Shown here: one piece after another, positions 37,121 to 48,007 of the stretch | Layout: the number at the start of each line of letters is the position of its first letter | How positions within the stretch are numbered: position 1 is the first letter of the stretch | DNA from: Branchiostoma floridae | Lineage: Eukaryota; Chordata; Leptocardii; Amphioxiformes; Branchiostomatidae | Direction: 5' to 3' | Assembly (NCBI RefSeq): GCF_000003815.2 | Contig: NC_049997.1 | Coordinates: 9,511,060 to 9,575,059, forward strand | Length of the DNA stretch: 64,000 nucleotides | Made by a program: the position numbers and the translations under genes | The notes under the pieces: model-generated | Databases searched by the model: none | The model's input: the letters and a program-made list of their open reading frames with translations, nothing else | Told to the model about the DNA's origin: nothing

Positions 37121-37230
37121 TATCTTTCCTGCGCTGTGATTGGCGATGCCTATATTAGGCGAAGACCCAATCCCATATAAAGGCAGGATAGACTATTCAC
37201 ATGCAGTTTGACGGACTCATCCGCACAGCC
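37117..37230 (+). promoter_or_regulatory. A2 repeat, second copy of the promoter segment
   Basis: Identical to A1 over 102 bases (offset 6448), including TATAAA at 37176-37181 and both CCAAT boxes. If active, this copy would drive transcription towards the 3' end of the TBC1D15 gene, antisense to it. Confidence 0.7.
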
Positions 37231-37373
37231 TGGAATCCGTCGAAGACGTGAACATGGGATAGAAGGAGTGGGACAAGGGAAAAGAGGTAGGCACGATGGA
37301 GCGCAGTTTTCTTTTTCGCCCGCCCACCCACCCACCCACTCAGTCTGGGGAATGTTATATGTATCACATCTTC

Positions 37374-37443
37374 GCGCGACTCCAGGCACCACCCCATAGC
37401 TTCATATGGATGAGTCAATCACTGCGCAGAAAGAATAGGTAAC
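37374..37443. repeat. B2 direct repeat, right end of the element
   Basis: Second copy of B1; ends in GGTAAC, where similarity stops. It lies about 45 bases beyond the TBC1D15 poly(A) signal. Confidence 0.85.
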
Positions 37444-37487
37444 AATTTTGACTATTTTCACACCATCCTATGCAGTCTGGTAGAGAC

Positions 37488-37493
37488 TTTATT
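37488..37493 (-). terminator. Poly(A) signal of TBC1D15
   Basis: AATAAA on the minus strand, 105 bases after the TBC1D15 stop codon. The transcript should end around 37465, close to the split-repeat element. Confidence 0.65.
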
Positions 37494-37597
37494 CCACAAG
37501 CAGCTTGGTAAATACTTCCCAAACAGCTAACAAAATAAGCACAGGGCAAAACATCTATTTTACTATCAGTTGCCAGCACTTTTCGGAAACCCCCCAT

Positions 37598-40500
37598 CTA
37601 GAAAGTGGTTTCTTCCTGATCAGGCACTATCTCTATGCTACTGTCAGCAGATCTAGCGGAACCGCCAGAATCCGCTGATTCCGTTGTCGACGTTCCGTTG
37701 TCGGCGTCACGTTCCGACTTGATGGCAAGGATGTCTCTGATTGGTTTAGGAATGTCCCTGCATTCCGCGATCTGTATGTAGATGCCTTCTGCTTTCTTCA
37801 TGATGTCCTCTACGTCTATGTGCAGGGATAGGTCATTTATGTGCTGCAAAGGAATGGAAAAAAACAAGGTAATGTTTCATGTAAAAATGTACCATTGCAA
37901 GGTCAAATCAGTTAAGGATGTTTCCAAGCAACTGCTTGTCATACACTCACAAGCTGGTATGAGAGCACAGATGCTATTATAAAATGTGTAAAAAAGTTCA
38001 TGTGCCAAGACATGAAACCCTTCAAAATAGTTTTTTTTTTTTTTTAAGGTGAACCAAAAGTAATTTCTAAATGCTGCTATGACAAGTGTGGAAAAAATGT
38101 ACATTTTTTTTTTGTAAGCATCTGCCATAATCTAAAGATGACATCAATGATCCATGAGATGTTTGATTGTTCTAATCATACTTTCATTTCATTCCAACCA
38201 AAAATGACCCACCCTTATAACTAGAACAAGTTTATGTATATTAAGTCTTGTATTGTATTGTCTTAATCAACAGGGCGACATTTGTAGCTCTTAGTAATAG
38301 CCATTGGATTGCAAGCCAGTTGGAAAGCCTTAAGCTTGAATGCATTTTTCACACTAAATGATGATAAAAATAAAAATAAAAGTGAAACAGAGAAATGCTT
38401 GATGTTCTATTGAGTTTAAGCTACCTTGAGGATCTCGTTAAAGCCGAGGTAGTTGTCCATCATGGCTGACTTCTCGGTGTCCAGGATGGCCATACACAGC
38501 AGCAGGTGGAAGTTCTGACACAGGTAGTCTGTCCAATGGACCTGCAAGAAAAGGGAACAGTTCAGTCGTGCCTCCTTGTGGACAACAAATGAACTGCAGG
38601 GCTCTTACTACAGCATTCAACTTTGAAACTTAATTCAGAAGATACCTTGCAGCCAGTGGATGAATTTTGTATGACAAAAAAATTATTCAAGACATACTGA
38701 GAGCTTGGTATTATGTGGAACATTGTGGTGGAAAGATAATGTAGGACTGAATTTAGAAAAGGTAATGCTAGATGATGAAATGTAAACAAAATGTTGCTAC
38801 GAGTTTGGTGCAGAATTGGCTAGTGTGTGGCTGTATTGTTGAAGGCAGTGAAGTAGGTATTGAGAGATGGTATACTGTGGAGAATTGTGGAAGTAAGGCA
38901 AGGTAGGACTGAATAAAGAAAGGTGATGCAAGAAATGTAGACAAAGTGTTGCCCTGACCTCCCAGAGTCTCATGATGTCTGGGAAGGAGAATTCTCTCTT
39001 AAACTGGATCAGCAGCCAGCGGAAACAGAAGTACATGTTGGCGGACTCCTTCGATTCTGGAAGAAGAGAAAATGTGACACTTGTATACACAGAGGAAGAA
39101 AACCTAGAACATTTTTGCTTCAATTCATAATCAGTCAGTCAGTCTGTCAGACGTTTTTCTTACAGGAAACTTTGGAAACTATTCAGCCCATTAGCTACCT
39201 ACAGGTTAGCACAAATGCTTGCGCTCCAATCAATACACATCTGTGATGCTATCTACATGTAAAGAAACAAGCCCTATGAACAATCCAGTTTCAGATAAAA
39301 CTTGCTTGATGATTCACAGTAGGCCTTGTTCCTCCAGAAATCCCACCGAAACTCCCATTCTAGATTTGGAGTCTGGTCTGGCTCCAGAAACAGTTCTTAA
39401 ACTATGTCCAAACAGTTTAATTAACCTTTGTACTGATTTCTACGCTCAAAGCCACCGATCTATCGACGATTGTCCCTACCTAGATAGGTGTACATCTGTG
39501 GGTCCAGGAAGTGCACCAGAGTCTGGAGCTGGATCAGCTGTGTCTTCATCCCCTGCTGGTCTGTCTCAAAGTTGTGGTGCTGGACAAGGAGAGGTGTATC
39601 TTTAACATAGAACTAGCAAACTACCAAATCACTTATGGCTATGTACACTGCACATGTGTTATGTGTAGATGTGAGGAACCTGTGTAAAGCCCATCATGAT
39701 CATACAGTCAATGGCCATTTTCGCATTGATCACCAGGTCTCTACACCTCAAAACTGCCCAACAGTCAAGTATAATTTTTCCTTATAAATCTATCATATCA
39801 CATTGAATGGGTCTCAATGACCTGCCAACATCAACTGGTTCCTAAAAATTTTGCCATGATCAAGACAACAACAGGTGTATTATTGCCAAAGAATAACATT
39901 TACAGCTCTTAGACTCATCTTCTGATCAATTTTCCTTCTGTCTGACTGTGCATTGAAACACTAGTTGCTTCTTCCACAATCCTCAGTAAATATACAGTGA
40001 ACATCCAACATTTTTTTTTTAAATCTTTAAAAAAGAGTTGGAGCTCACCACTCTATCCATGAATCCCACCAGGCACCAGAAGGCGTCCACTTCATTCTCC
40101 ATCACCATCAGGATAGGGGACAGCAGGTCACTCATGCCCTGTACATAACCTGGGGGATACAGTAGGGAGGAGTTTGTGTATATATAAGAACACGTAAGAA
40201 TCACAAGTCAGAGGTGGATAGTGATTCACGTAATTTTATACAGACTAAAAAGTAGACTAAGTGCAATGGCCGAGTGGGTAGAGTGTTTGCCTTGCATTTG
40301 GTAGGTTGTGAGTTTATTCCTCGGCAGAGTCAAAGACTTTAAAAATGGTACATGGCCATCAACATTTCCACATTAAGTACATGATTTCAAGAAAAAAGCA
40401 TCCTTTTCATTCATTCCATCATTTATTTCGCTTCTTCTGTACTCTTCAGGAAGCTCAATTGGCTGAAGATCTGTATAAGAAGTGTTCAATAAGCCTGATG

Positions 40501-43500
40501 TTTCAGCAACTGTCACCTTTATAGGGCATCAATGAATGGTTCTACTCCTTAACACAGAATCACTCTCAGAGAGGTTGAAAACGGTCACCTAGTACCTAAA
40601 TGTTATCAAGTGACTTATCAACTTGATGAAACTAATCAAGGGTTGCTTGAGATCTCCTTGACTTACCCAGGTCAAAGTTGTACATGCAGTAGGTCATGAG
40701 GATGTCGTACAGCAGGGTCAGACTGGGGTTCTGTTCTCCCTCGAAGAACGGGTGTGTTCTGTCTGTTCTGTTTACGTCTTTCTCTGTACAGGACAAAGAA
40801 GGAAAATCAGCTGATGCAGAACAAGCTCCTACTACAGTAACTGTTAAAAATCTTCCAGTTTCAAGGCATTGTGTAGGTACATTTGTAGCCTACCAAGAAT
40901 GAGTAGTTGCAGCTGAACTTTAAGCTGGAACATTTCTAGCCTGGATACCAGACCCCAGCCTGATCTCAAAAATATCTATCGTGTAGGGGCCTGGCCTGAC
41001 CTGATAGGTCTTTCTCTCAGTTTGCCCACATGACAGATATAGTTTTTAGATCAGGCTGGGATCTGGTATATCCATGCTAGAATATTTCAGACAATGGTAG
41101 AACTAGGAATAGATACAAGGCCCTGCTACAGTGTGCATATTCATCAATTAGTCAAAACAAAAGGCCACACATTTCTATCTGTTTCAATCACAAGGTAAAT
41201 GCACATTGTGAAGCAAGATTAGGATGAATCGCATAATTATATAGTAAGACATAGAAGAAGTTGGCGTGGCGGAGGCGGGGTCTCTCTCCCAGTTCAAAAC
41301 TGAACTGGGGAGGGCCCTGCTGCATTGAGTCGCCCCTACACGTCCTTGTATATATGTAAATAACACTAACCCACCACATTCACTTGTCTTGTCTTTTGCA
41401 CCCACAGATCAGTTGTTTATGTTCCGTTGTGTGCTTTTTTTGTGCCTTTGTTTTCCCTATGTTTGTATGGCACTAGCACCTGTTACTAACAAACATGCGC
41501 ACTGCTATTAATCCCCGTAAGGGGGCTAAGCAGTAGAAAAGAAGAAGAAGAAAAGAAGAAGAAGATGTCTGACCAATGAGACTCCTCCTGTCCCTGAGCT
41601 CAGTAAACCTGCTCTCCTGGTCCTCTGTGATGGACTTCCACTGCAGCTTCATACGGAAGTAGTCATCTCTGCAACACATAAACCGGATTGTCATTAAACA
41701 TACTACATGTAAAAAGGTAAGTGTAAAGTAAAAAGTAAGGGTACTACGGTAATCCTGTAGCCTTTTAAAGCGATAAGGGTGGTGCGTTGTTATGCACTGT
41801 GTCAAGGTTAATCTCCAAGAAGATCCTACGGTAGCAAAAGATAGTATCAAAAGCTGGCAGAGGAGTGAAGCCAGCTTAGGATTGTGTTAAGCACCAAACA
41901 GGAAGGAGGGCAATTAGCACCTATACTGCAAGCACAGTTTGATTGGGAAACAATTGGATGTTAATGGCCTTTGTTCTAGCCGACTGGAGGCAGATTCTAC
42001 ATGGCAAATGGACACCTCTTGGCTGACTACACTCCTTTGCCATTGTAGGATCTGCTTAGAGATTATATCACGGTATATTGGGAGGCAGAGCCCAACCCTT
42101 TCGTCAGGTACCCAGTTTTACAGTGGATGGAGTGAGGAAAGTCATGTAAAGTGTCTTTCCCAAGGGCACAAGATCAGTAGCATGACAGGACTTGAAGTTG
42201 AACTTACTCTTTTCTTTTCCTGAGCTCCAGCCTGTCCTTGTGTGTAGAGTCCCACTTGTAATACTCTAACAGGAATGGCCACACCTCTTTTCTCAGGGAT
42301 GGGTGAATACCCTGCAACAAAATGACAAACAATGAAACAATTACACTGCAACTAGATGTCAGCATCATATTCAGTTAACTACAGCAGTACTGTGCCATAT
42401 TTAATATCAGTTCTAAGTTTGGACTTTTTACATACAAGCTGGCAATGTAACAATTTATTTTGAGCAATCACATACCAGTGTATGCCTACCATAATCAATA
42501 CAAAAAACTTTTAAAAAAGGAAGCGTGGTGGGTTCTATAACATGCTCAAAATATGTGTGGCTGTCTTCACATGCACAGCAACGTTTAGAATACTGATTTG
42601 AACCCTTGCAATCCTAGGACATCACTGCTAACCATTAGAGCACAGAATAAAACACTATGCGTGGCTGTTTTCAGATAAAGGAGATACGTCCACTTGATGG
42701 TGTGAATGTTACAATGTCACCCGTACCCCTCTGAAGATTGCCTCTAGCAGCAGTGGAATGCTGGTGATTCTGCCCTCCCCATCCTGGTGGTTCTTCCACT
42801 GGTCAGGACTGACGGGCTGTCGTCGTTCCACATCGGGTCTGGGGCCAAGACTGGCCTGGATATAGCAAAGGGCAGAAACTGTTAGCAGAGGAAATCTAAC
42901 AATGGTAAAGCATTCTACACAGTCACTCCTTGTAAAAGGCCATTTATTTCCTATATGAAACATTGCACAATACGTGTAACCTTTATCTGTTGGGTAACCT
43001 ATATCTGTTGCTTTTAAAAACTAACTAACTATTTGGGGATATCACGTTGACGGACGTTGTTTTAAAATTTCAATATTTTCAGTACATTGAAGGTTAAAAC
43101 TACCACCCGTAGAATTGATGTGCCTAAATACACTGTTTTGACAAACAACGGATATAGGTTACCCTGCGGATAAAGGTGAACTAGCGTTAATGTTTAAATA
43201 TGTAGATTATGATCAACCAAAACCAAGTTCTCAAACTTTTTTGCATTGAGCTTATTCATGACTGTCAAAGACTGTAAACTCATTACATAATGTAAGTCTG
43301 TGTCTTCATCCCAACATTAACACTAAGTCTTGTCAAACTAACTTTTCTGCTTAACTCTTTGAATTGTTTGATTTATACATCTGCCTAACTCTGTATCATT
43401 GCCATTTCCTTACATTTCAGCCTGTAGAAATATGTAGAAGTATCAAGCAATGACACAACGCAATATTTCTATGCATCAATAGAATTTTTTAAAAATCAAA

Positions 43501-43813
43501 AAATATCTTGTGAAGATGGATTAAAAACGCTTCAATTGCAAATTGTAAATCATGTAATATATGCAGTCAATGAGTGTATTCTCTCTTTCACTTTACACAA
43601 GGATCACTTGCTCCTCACCCTTGTGATCAGGTCAAACTCGTTCTCCGTCGGCTGGATGTCCAGACCGGGCAGTTCTTCGCTAAGCAGGTCTGCCATCTCG
43701 TCGGGCGGTCTCTGCGTAGGATGGCCATTGGGCGCGATGAGCGTGTCGCGTAGGAAGTTCGTGACCTTGGAGAAGCCTCCTAGTGTTGTAGTGTACGGGT
43801 CTCGGAAGAACTT
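37598..43813 (-). CDS. TBC1D15: TBC1D15/17 Rab GTPase-activating protein (5' end not found)
   Basis: A TBC-domain GAP; vertebrate TBC1D15 and TBC1D17 act on Rab7-type GTPases in endolysosomal and mitochondrial dynamics. Minus-strand exons: 43619-43813, 42727-42855, 42208-42311, 41574-41668, 40667-40783, 40049-40149, 39480-39579, 38959-39056, 38425-38541, 37598-37843. Phases all agree, giving 433 residues. In order: DPYTTTLGGFSKVTNF and PPDEMADLLSEELPGL before the domain; RRQPVSPDQWKNHQDGEGRI; GGIHPSLRKEVWPFLLEYY (TBC start); DDYFRMKLQWKSI; KDVNRTDR with the Arg-finger motif; GYVQGMSDLLSP with the Gln finger; FCFRWLLIQFKREFSF; HINDLSLHIDVEDIMKKAE; and an acidic Ser-rich tail ending EETTF. The first visible exon starts at an acceptor (KFFRDPY), so the N-terminal 250-300 residues are missing from view. 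E1-style paralogue assignment (15 versus 17) is not resolved. Confidence 0.92.
40265..40330 (+). repeat. tRNA-like SINE head or degraded tRNA pseudogene
   Basis: TGGCCGAGTGGGTAGAG resembles a polymerase III A box with D-loop, and GGTTGTGAGTTTATTCC a degraded B box. The spacing is tRNA-like and lies in a TBC1D15 intron. The B box lacks the GTTCGA core, so it is unlikely to be a functional tRNA. Confidence 0.5.
40937..41079. mobile_element. Foldback element, TAGCCTGGNTACC family
   Basis: TAGCCTGGATACCAGACCCC, then AGCCTGATCT, is mirrored by AGATCAGGCTGGGATCTGGT and a degraded GCTA end. It lies in a TBC1D15 intron. Confidence 0.7.
41809..42065. mobile_element. 257-bp MITE, TIR TAATCTCCAAGNAGATCCTA family
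   Basis: Ends match the element at 25956-26138 with one mismatch each. The interior is longer and diverged. It lies in the TBC1D15 intron between exons 41574-41668 and 42208-42311. Confidence 0.75.
42977..43179. mobile_element. ~200-bp foldback element
   Basis: TAACCTTTATCTGTTGGGTA and ACCTATATCTGTTG at the left pair with CAACGGATATAGGTTACCC and GGATAAAGGTGA at the right. The arms are about 34 bases with a few mismatches. It lies in a TBC1D15 intron. Confidence 0.7.
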
Positions 43814-44618
43814 CTGCAAGGGAATGACAAGGAATGGGTTAAAAGGACATTCTCATTTCTACTCGTTTTCTCCTTGCATCCAGAATTTTCTATAGAACAG
43901 CACTTACTGACACTGATTAAGTCCATTCATTCAGTTGTTCATTAATCCATTTGTTTGTACATTCTTTGTTAATCATTCATAATATTTGATAAATACTCTG
44001 TAACCTCTTTTGTTTCCTATCCCACAGAGTAAGAGACTAAGACTGCCAATGTCCAGAGACATGGTAGACTTATCTGCCACATGATATACGGCAATTAAGT
44101 ATTAAATGTCATGAAGTTTGCTATATGTTTTTGTTTTTTTTTAAATGTGGAAAATAAAATCAATCACGTGCAATGCTTCCATCATATCAATAAAACAAAA
44201 AGGAACAACACTTGATACAAAACAACTCATCTTTAATCTTGACATTGTTGCAGCAGTTAATTTTTTAACTTTGTTAGTTGGTTTGTTCCAGTATGGAGAG
44301 TATCATTGAATGATATCATTAAAGTTACCTACATGTAGATCTGGCCAAAATATACTTGGGCACATTGTGACTAGCCTGATTAAATCTTGCCTATAGCAGC
44401 CCACCCAACATCTGTGGGGAGGGGCGAGTTAAAGCCACGGACAGCAGAGTTACACAGTGTTACGTAGACTACACTGTGGCCAGGGTCAGATTCTGGCCAG
44501 TTCCATAAAATTGATATCTCAAATGACTAAATTATCCATACAATAAGCCACCAAAATCACAAGTGCTCGGCTATAGAATGTATTGACACATACCATACAC
44601 ACAGCACAATTATTATTC

Positions 44619-44706
44619 CAGGGCTCGAAATCCTTTTTTCGCTCGAATACCTGCACAGCTGCATTTTACCTGCACTAACATGCATATGCAGGTATTTCGA
44701 GCCTTG
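44619..44706. mobile_element. 88-bp hAT-like foldback element
   Basis: The ends CAGGGCTCGAAAT and ATTTCGAGCCTTG are inverted repeats, with inner CGAATACCTGCA/TGCAGGTATTTCG pairing. CAGGG-type ends are common in hAT elements; no 8-base target duplication could be confirmed. Confidence 0.55.
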
Positions 44707-45754
44707 AAAATGAATATAATCATTATGTCAATCATGAGAACGAAGGAAGGAGGTGTCTCTCTTTGTTCTAAGAAAGTTGAAGGAAGTGACAGGTCACCAG
44801 AGAGCATTGCCCTTGGCAGCCCCTGCAGTGCCTGTGTTGTGTCTCCCTGTAAGTCATCTCAACATGCTTACACTGGCATTGCTCCAACACAACTTTAGCT
44901 GTAAACAAGATTCCTTTACTGAGACAGATTCTTTTTTTTTTGTACACAGAAGCAGGTCAGAGAATACTACAATGTCCTTGGCCAAAAGCACAAAAAGTTT
45001 GTTTTGTTTTAAATTAAGACACTTGCTATCTGGTGCTCCACGTTATATGTTTTGTTCAAATTCAAATTAAGTCTGTGGGAGGATGAACAAAAACGAGTAA
45101 AAAATTTTTTGGTCATCCTATCTCTCGTCATATCTAGAATTAGAGCTAAGTATAGTGACTCAATCAAAAGGGCTGTCTCCAGGACCCATTCCTCCATCCC
45201 AGGACAGAGATTATCTTTGGATGAACAAACATTTCACTCCAGTACATGTATTGAGACTTTGTGACATGAAATTCATGAACATGTTTTATAAATCTACTGT
45301 GACAAATTCAACAATAAAGATCAACAAGATTGGTTTGCAAACAACGAGTGGGACAGAAAAAAAATTAAAGCAGGAGACTGCCCTGATTCTTCCTACGAAG
45401 TTCAAAGACACTCAATTTGCCTTCTTTCATGATCAACCTCTGGTAACTTCTCTGACTTTACTTGTGTGTTGTGGTTGTTTGAGTTCTCCAGCTATGGCAA
45501 CAGAGTCTTTTTTGTGGTGTTCCTTTCCTCTTACCCAGATCTTAATCAATGATCTCCTACATAAAAACAAAATGCCTGATACCAAAGTCCAAAAGCAGAG
45601 AAACTGCTGAGTTTACACAACAGGAGGAAACTATAATACCAGGGGAAGGGAAATCGGGGACGAACCATTTCACTTTACATTATGTAAGGGTTGTCTACAC
45701 ATATGATGGGATGTCTGCCGTGTATGTGTACAAGGATATAATTTCATGGATATG

Positions 45755-46698
45755 CAGGCCTTGAAATGAACTTTTTCCCCTACTGTCCCAGAAGTGTTCC
45801 CAAAAATAAATTCCAATCGTCCCAAAGTGAGGATGGATGGTCCCAAGTAGGAAGTATGTATTACATCAATAAATATAATGTTGAGTCAGACTCAGAGTAC
45901 AAAATTTATGTATAACTAATTGTCAATTACATGTATACAATTAACTCAAAATCAATGCAGATTCAAACGTGTCTTGTCCAGAAATTTGAGACAAACCAAA
46001 CATAACAAGTTGAGGTTGGGAAGAAAAACCTTTTAACTGGTGATTTTGGGCCATCAGAAGGAGAATCATCATCTTCTGACATTAAAGATGTACACAGCTA
46101 TTTGTGTAGAACTTTAAGACTTACATGTCGAATTTCCTTCTGAAGTTTTTACTCCATGTAAATAAACGCTGTGGCGCACAGCCGGGAATATCCTTTTTTT
46201 AACCTCCTTGGGAGAATCGAGCAGATCATCAATAAATAAGCTGCCACCAAGCTCCCGTAACCCCAGTTAACTTCTTAATAAAAACAGTATATGACATATT
46301 ACAGAGTCTTAAAACGTTTCCAAAAATTTTTCTCCGATAAGATGGCATTGTTTTCACTTTGTTTTATGAGGTTCATGTGCCAGGATTTCCACGCACAATG
46401 CGCTGCAATACACTGGACTTGGGGAGCACGGATCTAATTTGGGGGGCTTTTGAGAGTCGAAAACTGATTTTTTTCATTCTGCAAATTTGCAGATTGATTT
46501 ATTTTTCTTCTGTAGTCTTGAAAATCTATCTGTAAATTGCAGATTGCAGACGGGTATTTCGAGCACTGATGGGGTTTACATTCTGATGTTGATTATTTTT
46601 CTATCGTCCAAAAAAAGGTCCCAAAGTGATTTTCTAGTGTTCCCGGCCTAAATTTTTGGTGCCCCGGGCCTATGGGACTATGTTAATTTCGAGCCCTG
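45755..46698. mobile_element. ~0.94-kb hAT-like element, non-coding
   Basis: The left end CAGGCCTTGAAATGAAC and the right end GTTAATTTCGAGCCCTG are inverted with about 3 mismatches in 17. GTCCCAAAGTGA occurs near both ends. A further end-like motif (GGTATTTCGAGCACTG, about 46554) suggests nesting. No transposase frame. Confidence 0.5.
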
Positions 46699-47279
46699 AT
46701 ATGGATATAAAATATTACTTAAGTATATGTTAATGGATTTATCATATCTTAACATTACTTAAATCATGTAACCTGAGTAGTCTGGCCAATAGGCTAACTT
46801 GAGTTTATCTTGAATGAAAAAAAGGCTCAAACAAACAAGCAAATAAACATACAAAGTTTAGATCCAATTGTTATGGGAAGGTGAGTAGTGTGCCATATTG
46901 ATGCAAGTGGAGTGTATGTTGTTGAGTTAGCAAGGCTAGCCCATAGTAATAGCCACTGTCTAGTTACATGGCAGTTCTGACTAGTTAAGTTATTGTATGA
47001 CCAAACAAATACATCAAATCAAATCTAATTATGACCAAAAGGCAGGCTGGAAAATTTCTGGATCTCCCCTTGTCATTTAGGTTTATATACCATCTCTTCA
47101 TGCAACAAATCTCTGGTAGTGCATTGTAGCCTTCTTGAGTGTTGAACAACTAGTCCCTAAAACCACATGTGGCCATTAAGTTAATCAATGAGAAGATGTG
47201 ATAACATAAGTACATCTTGTGCATAAACTGAAAAAAAAAGAAGGGAAAAAAAGAAGTGCACAACACCATACGCAAATAG

Positions 47280-48007
47280 GGAAATTGTGCACCTTCTTTG
47301 TCTGACCCGCCGCCCTCAGAAATCGTGTGGCCTTCCCCTTAACATTGGTGTTCTGGATGGCAAGAAAACACGCAACTTAATGTGGAAGGGTATGATGGGG
47401 GTTTGGAGCAACATATGGAAGCATAATCCTGAAGAGGGGGTTAACCTGAATGCAATATACTTTGCTGACATGAAAAATCACATTAGTCATGAAATGGTCA
47501 TACAAAGATGCATAATAAGCAATGCGCTGAAATTTTGCTGGACAAAATGAGGAGCGCCATGGGATAACACAGAGGATGGTGCTGGGTTTATATGATAGCC
47601 AGGTATGCAAATGTGGACCTAATTTGCATAATTTATGGTAAAATACTACCAAACCATATTGTTAAATGATGAAGCTTTCATGATTATGATCATGATATGC
47701 AGGCAATAACTGGCTCAATGGTCAATGATGGATGATTTTAGTTTGATAATTGTGACTTCTTCAAGTTGTTGAAATTTAACCAAATTCAACAAAAAGTTAC
47801 CACTGCTTTATCAAACTTCAATTATCAATGCATTTCACGAAAGTATGGGTTCTACAAACTCTTGTTTCTGTAGGTTGCTTCTCAATAGAAATGTTTATAG
47901 TGCCAATACAACGCCGAAAAGCGAAATATAAGACAGTTAAGATAATGATTTCTGCTTCAACCTATACTGTGAACAAGAGGATATGGCTCCACATTCTCAT
48001 GGAGGTA
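47280..48007. mobile_element. Diverged relative of the 1982-3042 element
   Basis: Shares 'tatgcaaatg.ggac.taatttgcataatt', 'tcatgattatgat' and 'gtcaatgatg' segments in the same order, and ends in CTCATGGAGGTA like the right end of the first copy. The left border is unclear. Confidence 0.4.

Larger units (their letters stand above)
30669..37443. mobile_element. 6.8-kb split-direct-repeat element (A1...B1-A2-B2), non-autonomous
   Basis: A1 (30669-30770) is identical to A2 (37117-37218) over 102 bases and similar for a little longer. B1 (37051-37120) and B2 (37374-37443) share about 67 of 70 bases, the last 60 identical. The order A1, interior, B1-A2-B2 is the split-direct-repeat layout known from PAT- and Ngaro-type tyrosine-recombinase retrotransposons. 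The left edge reads agT-TAAC-TATC and the right edge GGTAAC-aatttt. The B1/A2 join reads GGTAAC-TATC, as expected if a circle with a TAAC core recombined with a TAAC target. No reverse transcriptase or recombinase frame exists, so it would be non-autonomous. The interior holds a ~2.1 kb 65-bp satellite, a purine-rich minisatellite and short ORFs. Alternative: a non-coding RNA gene with duplicated promoter segments. Confidence 0.6.

Noticed and set aside
40265..40330. Functional tRNA gene
   Set aside because: The B box lacks the GTTCGA core and the acceptor stem does not pair; a SINE head or pseudogene fits better.
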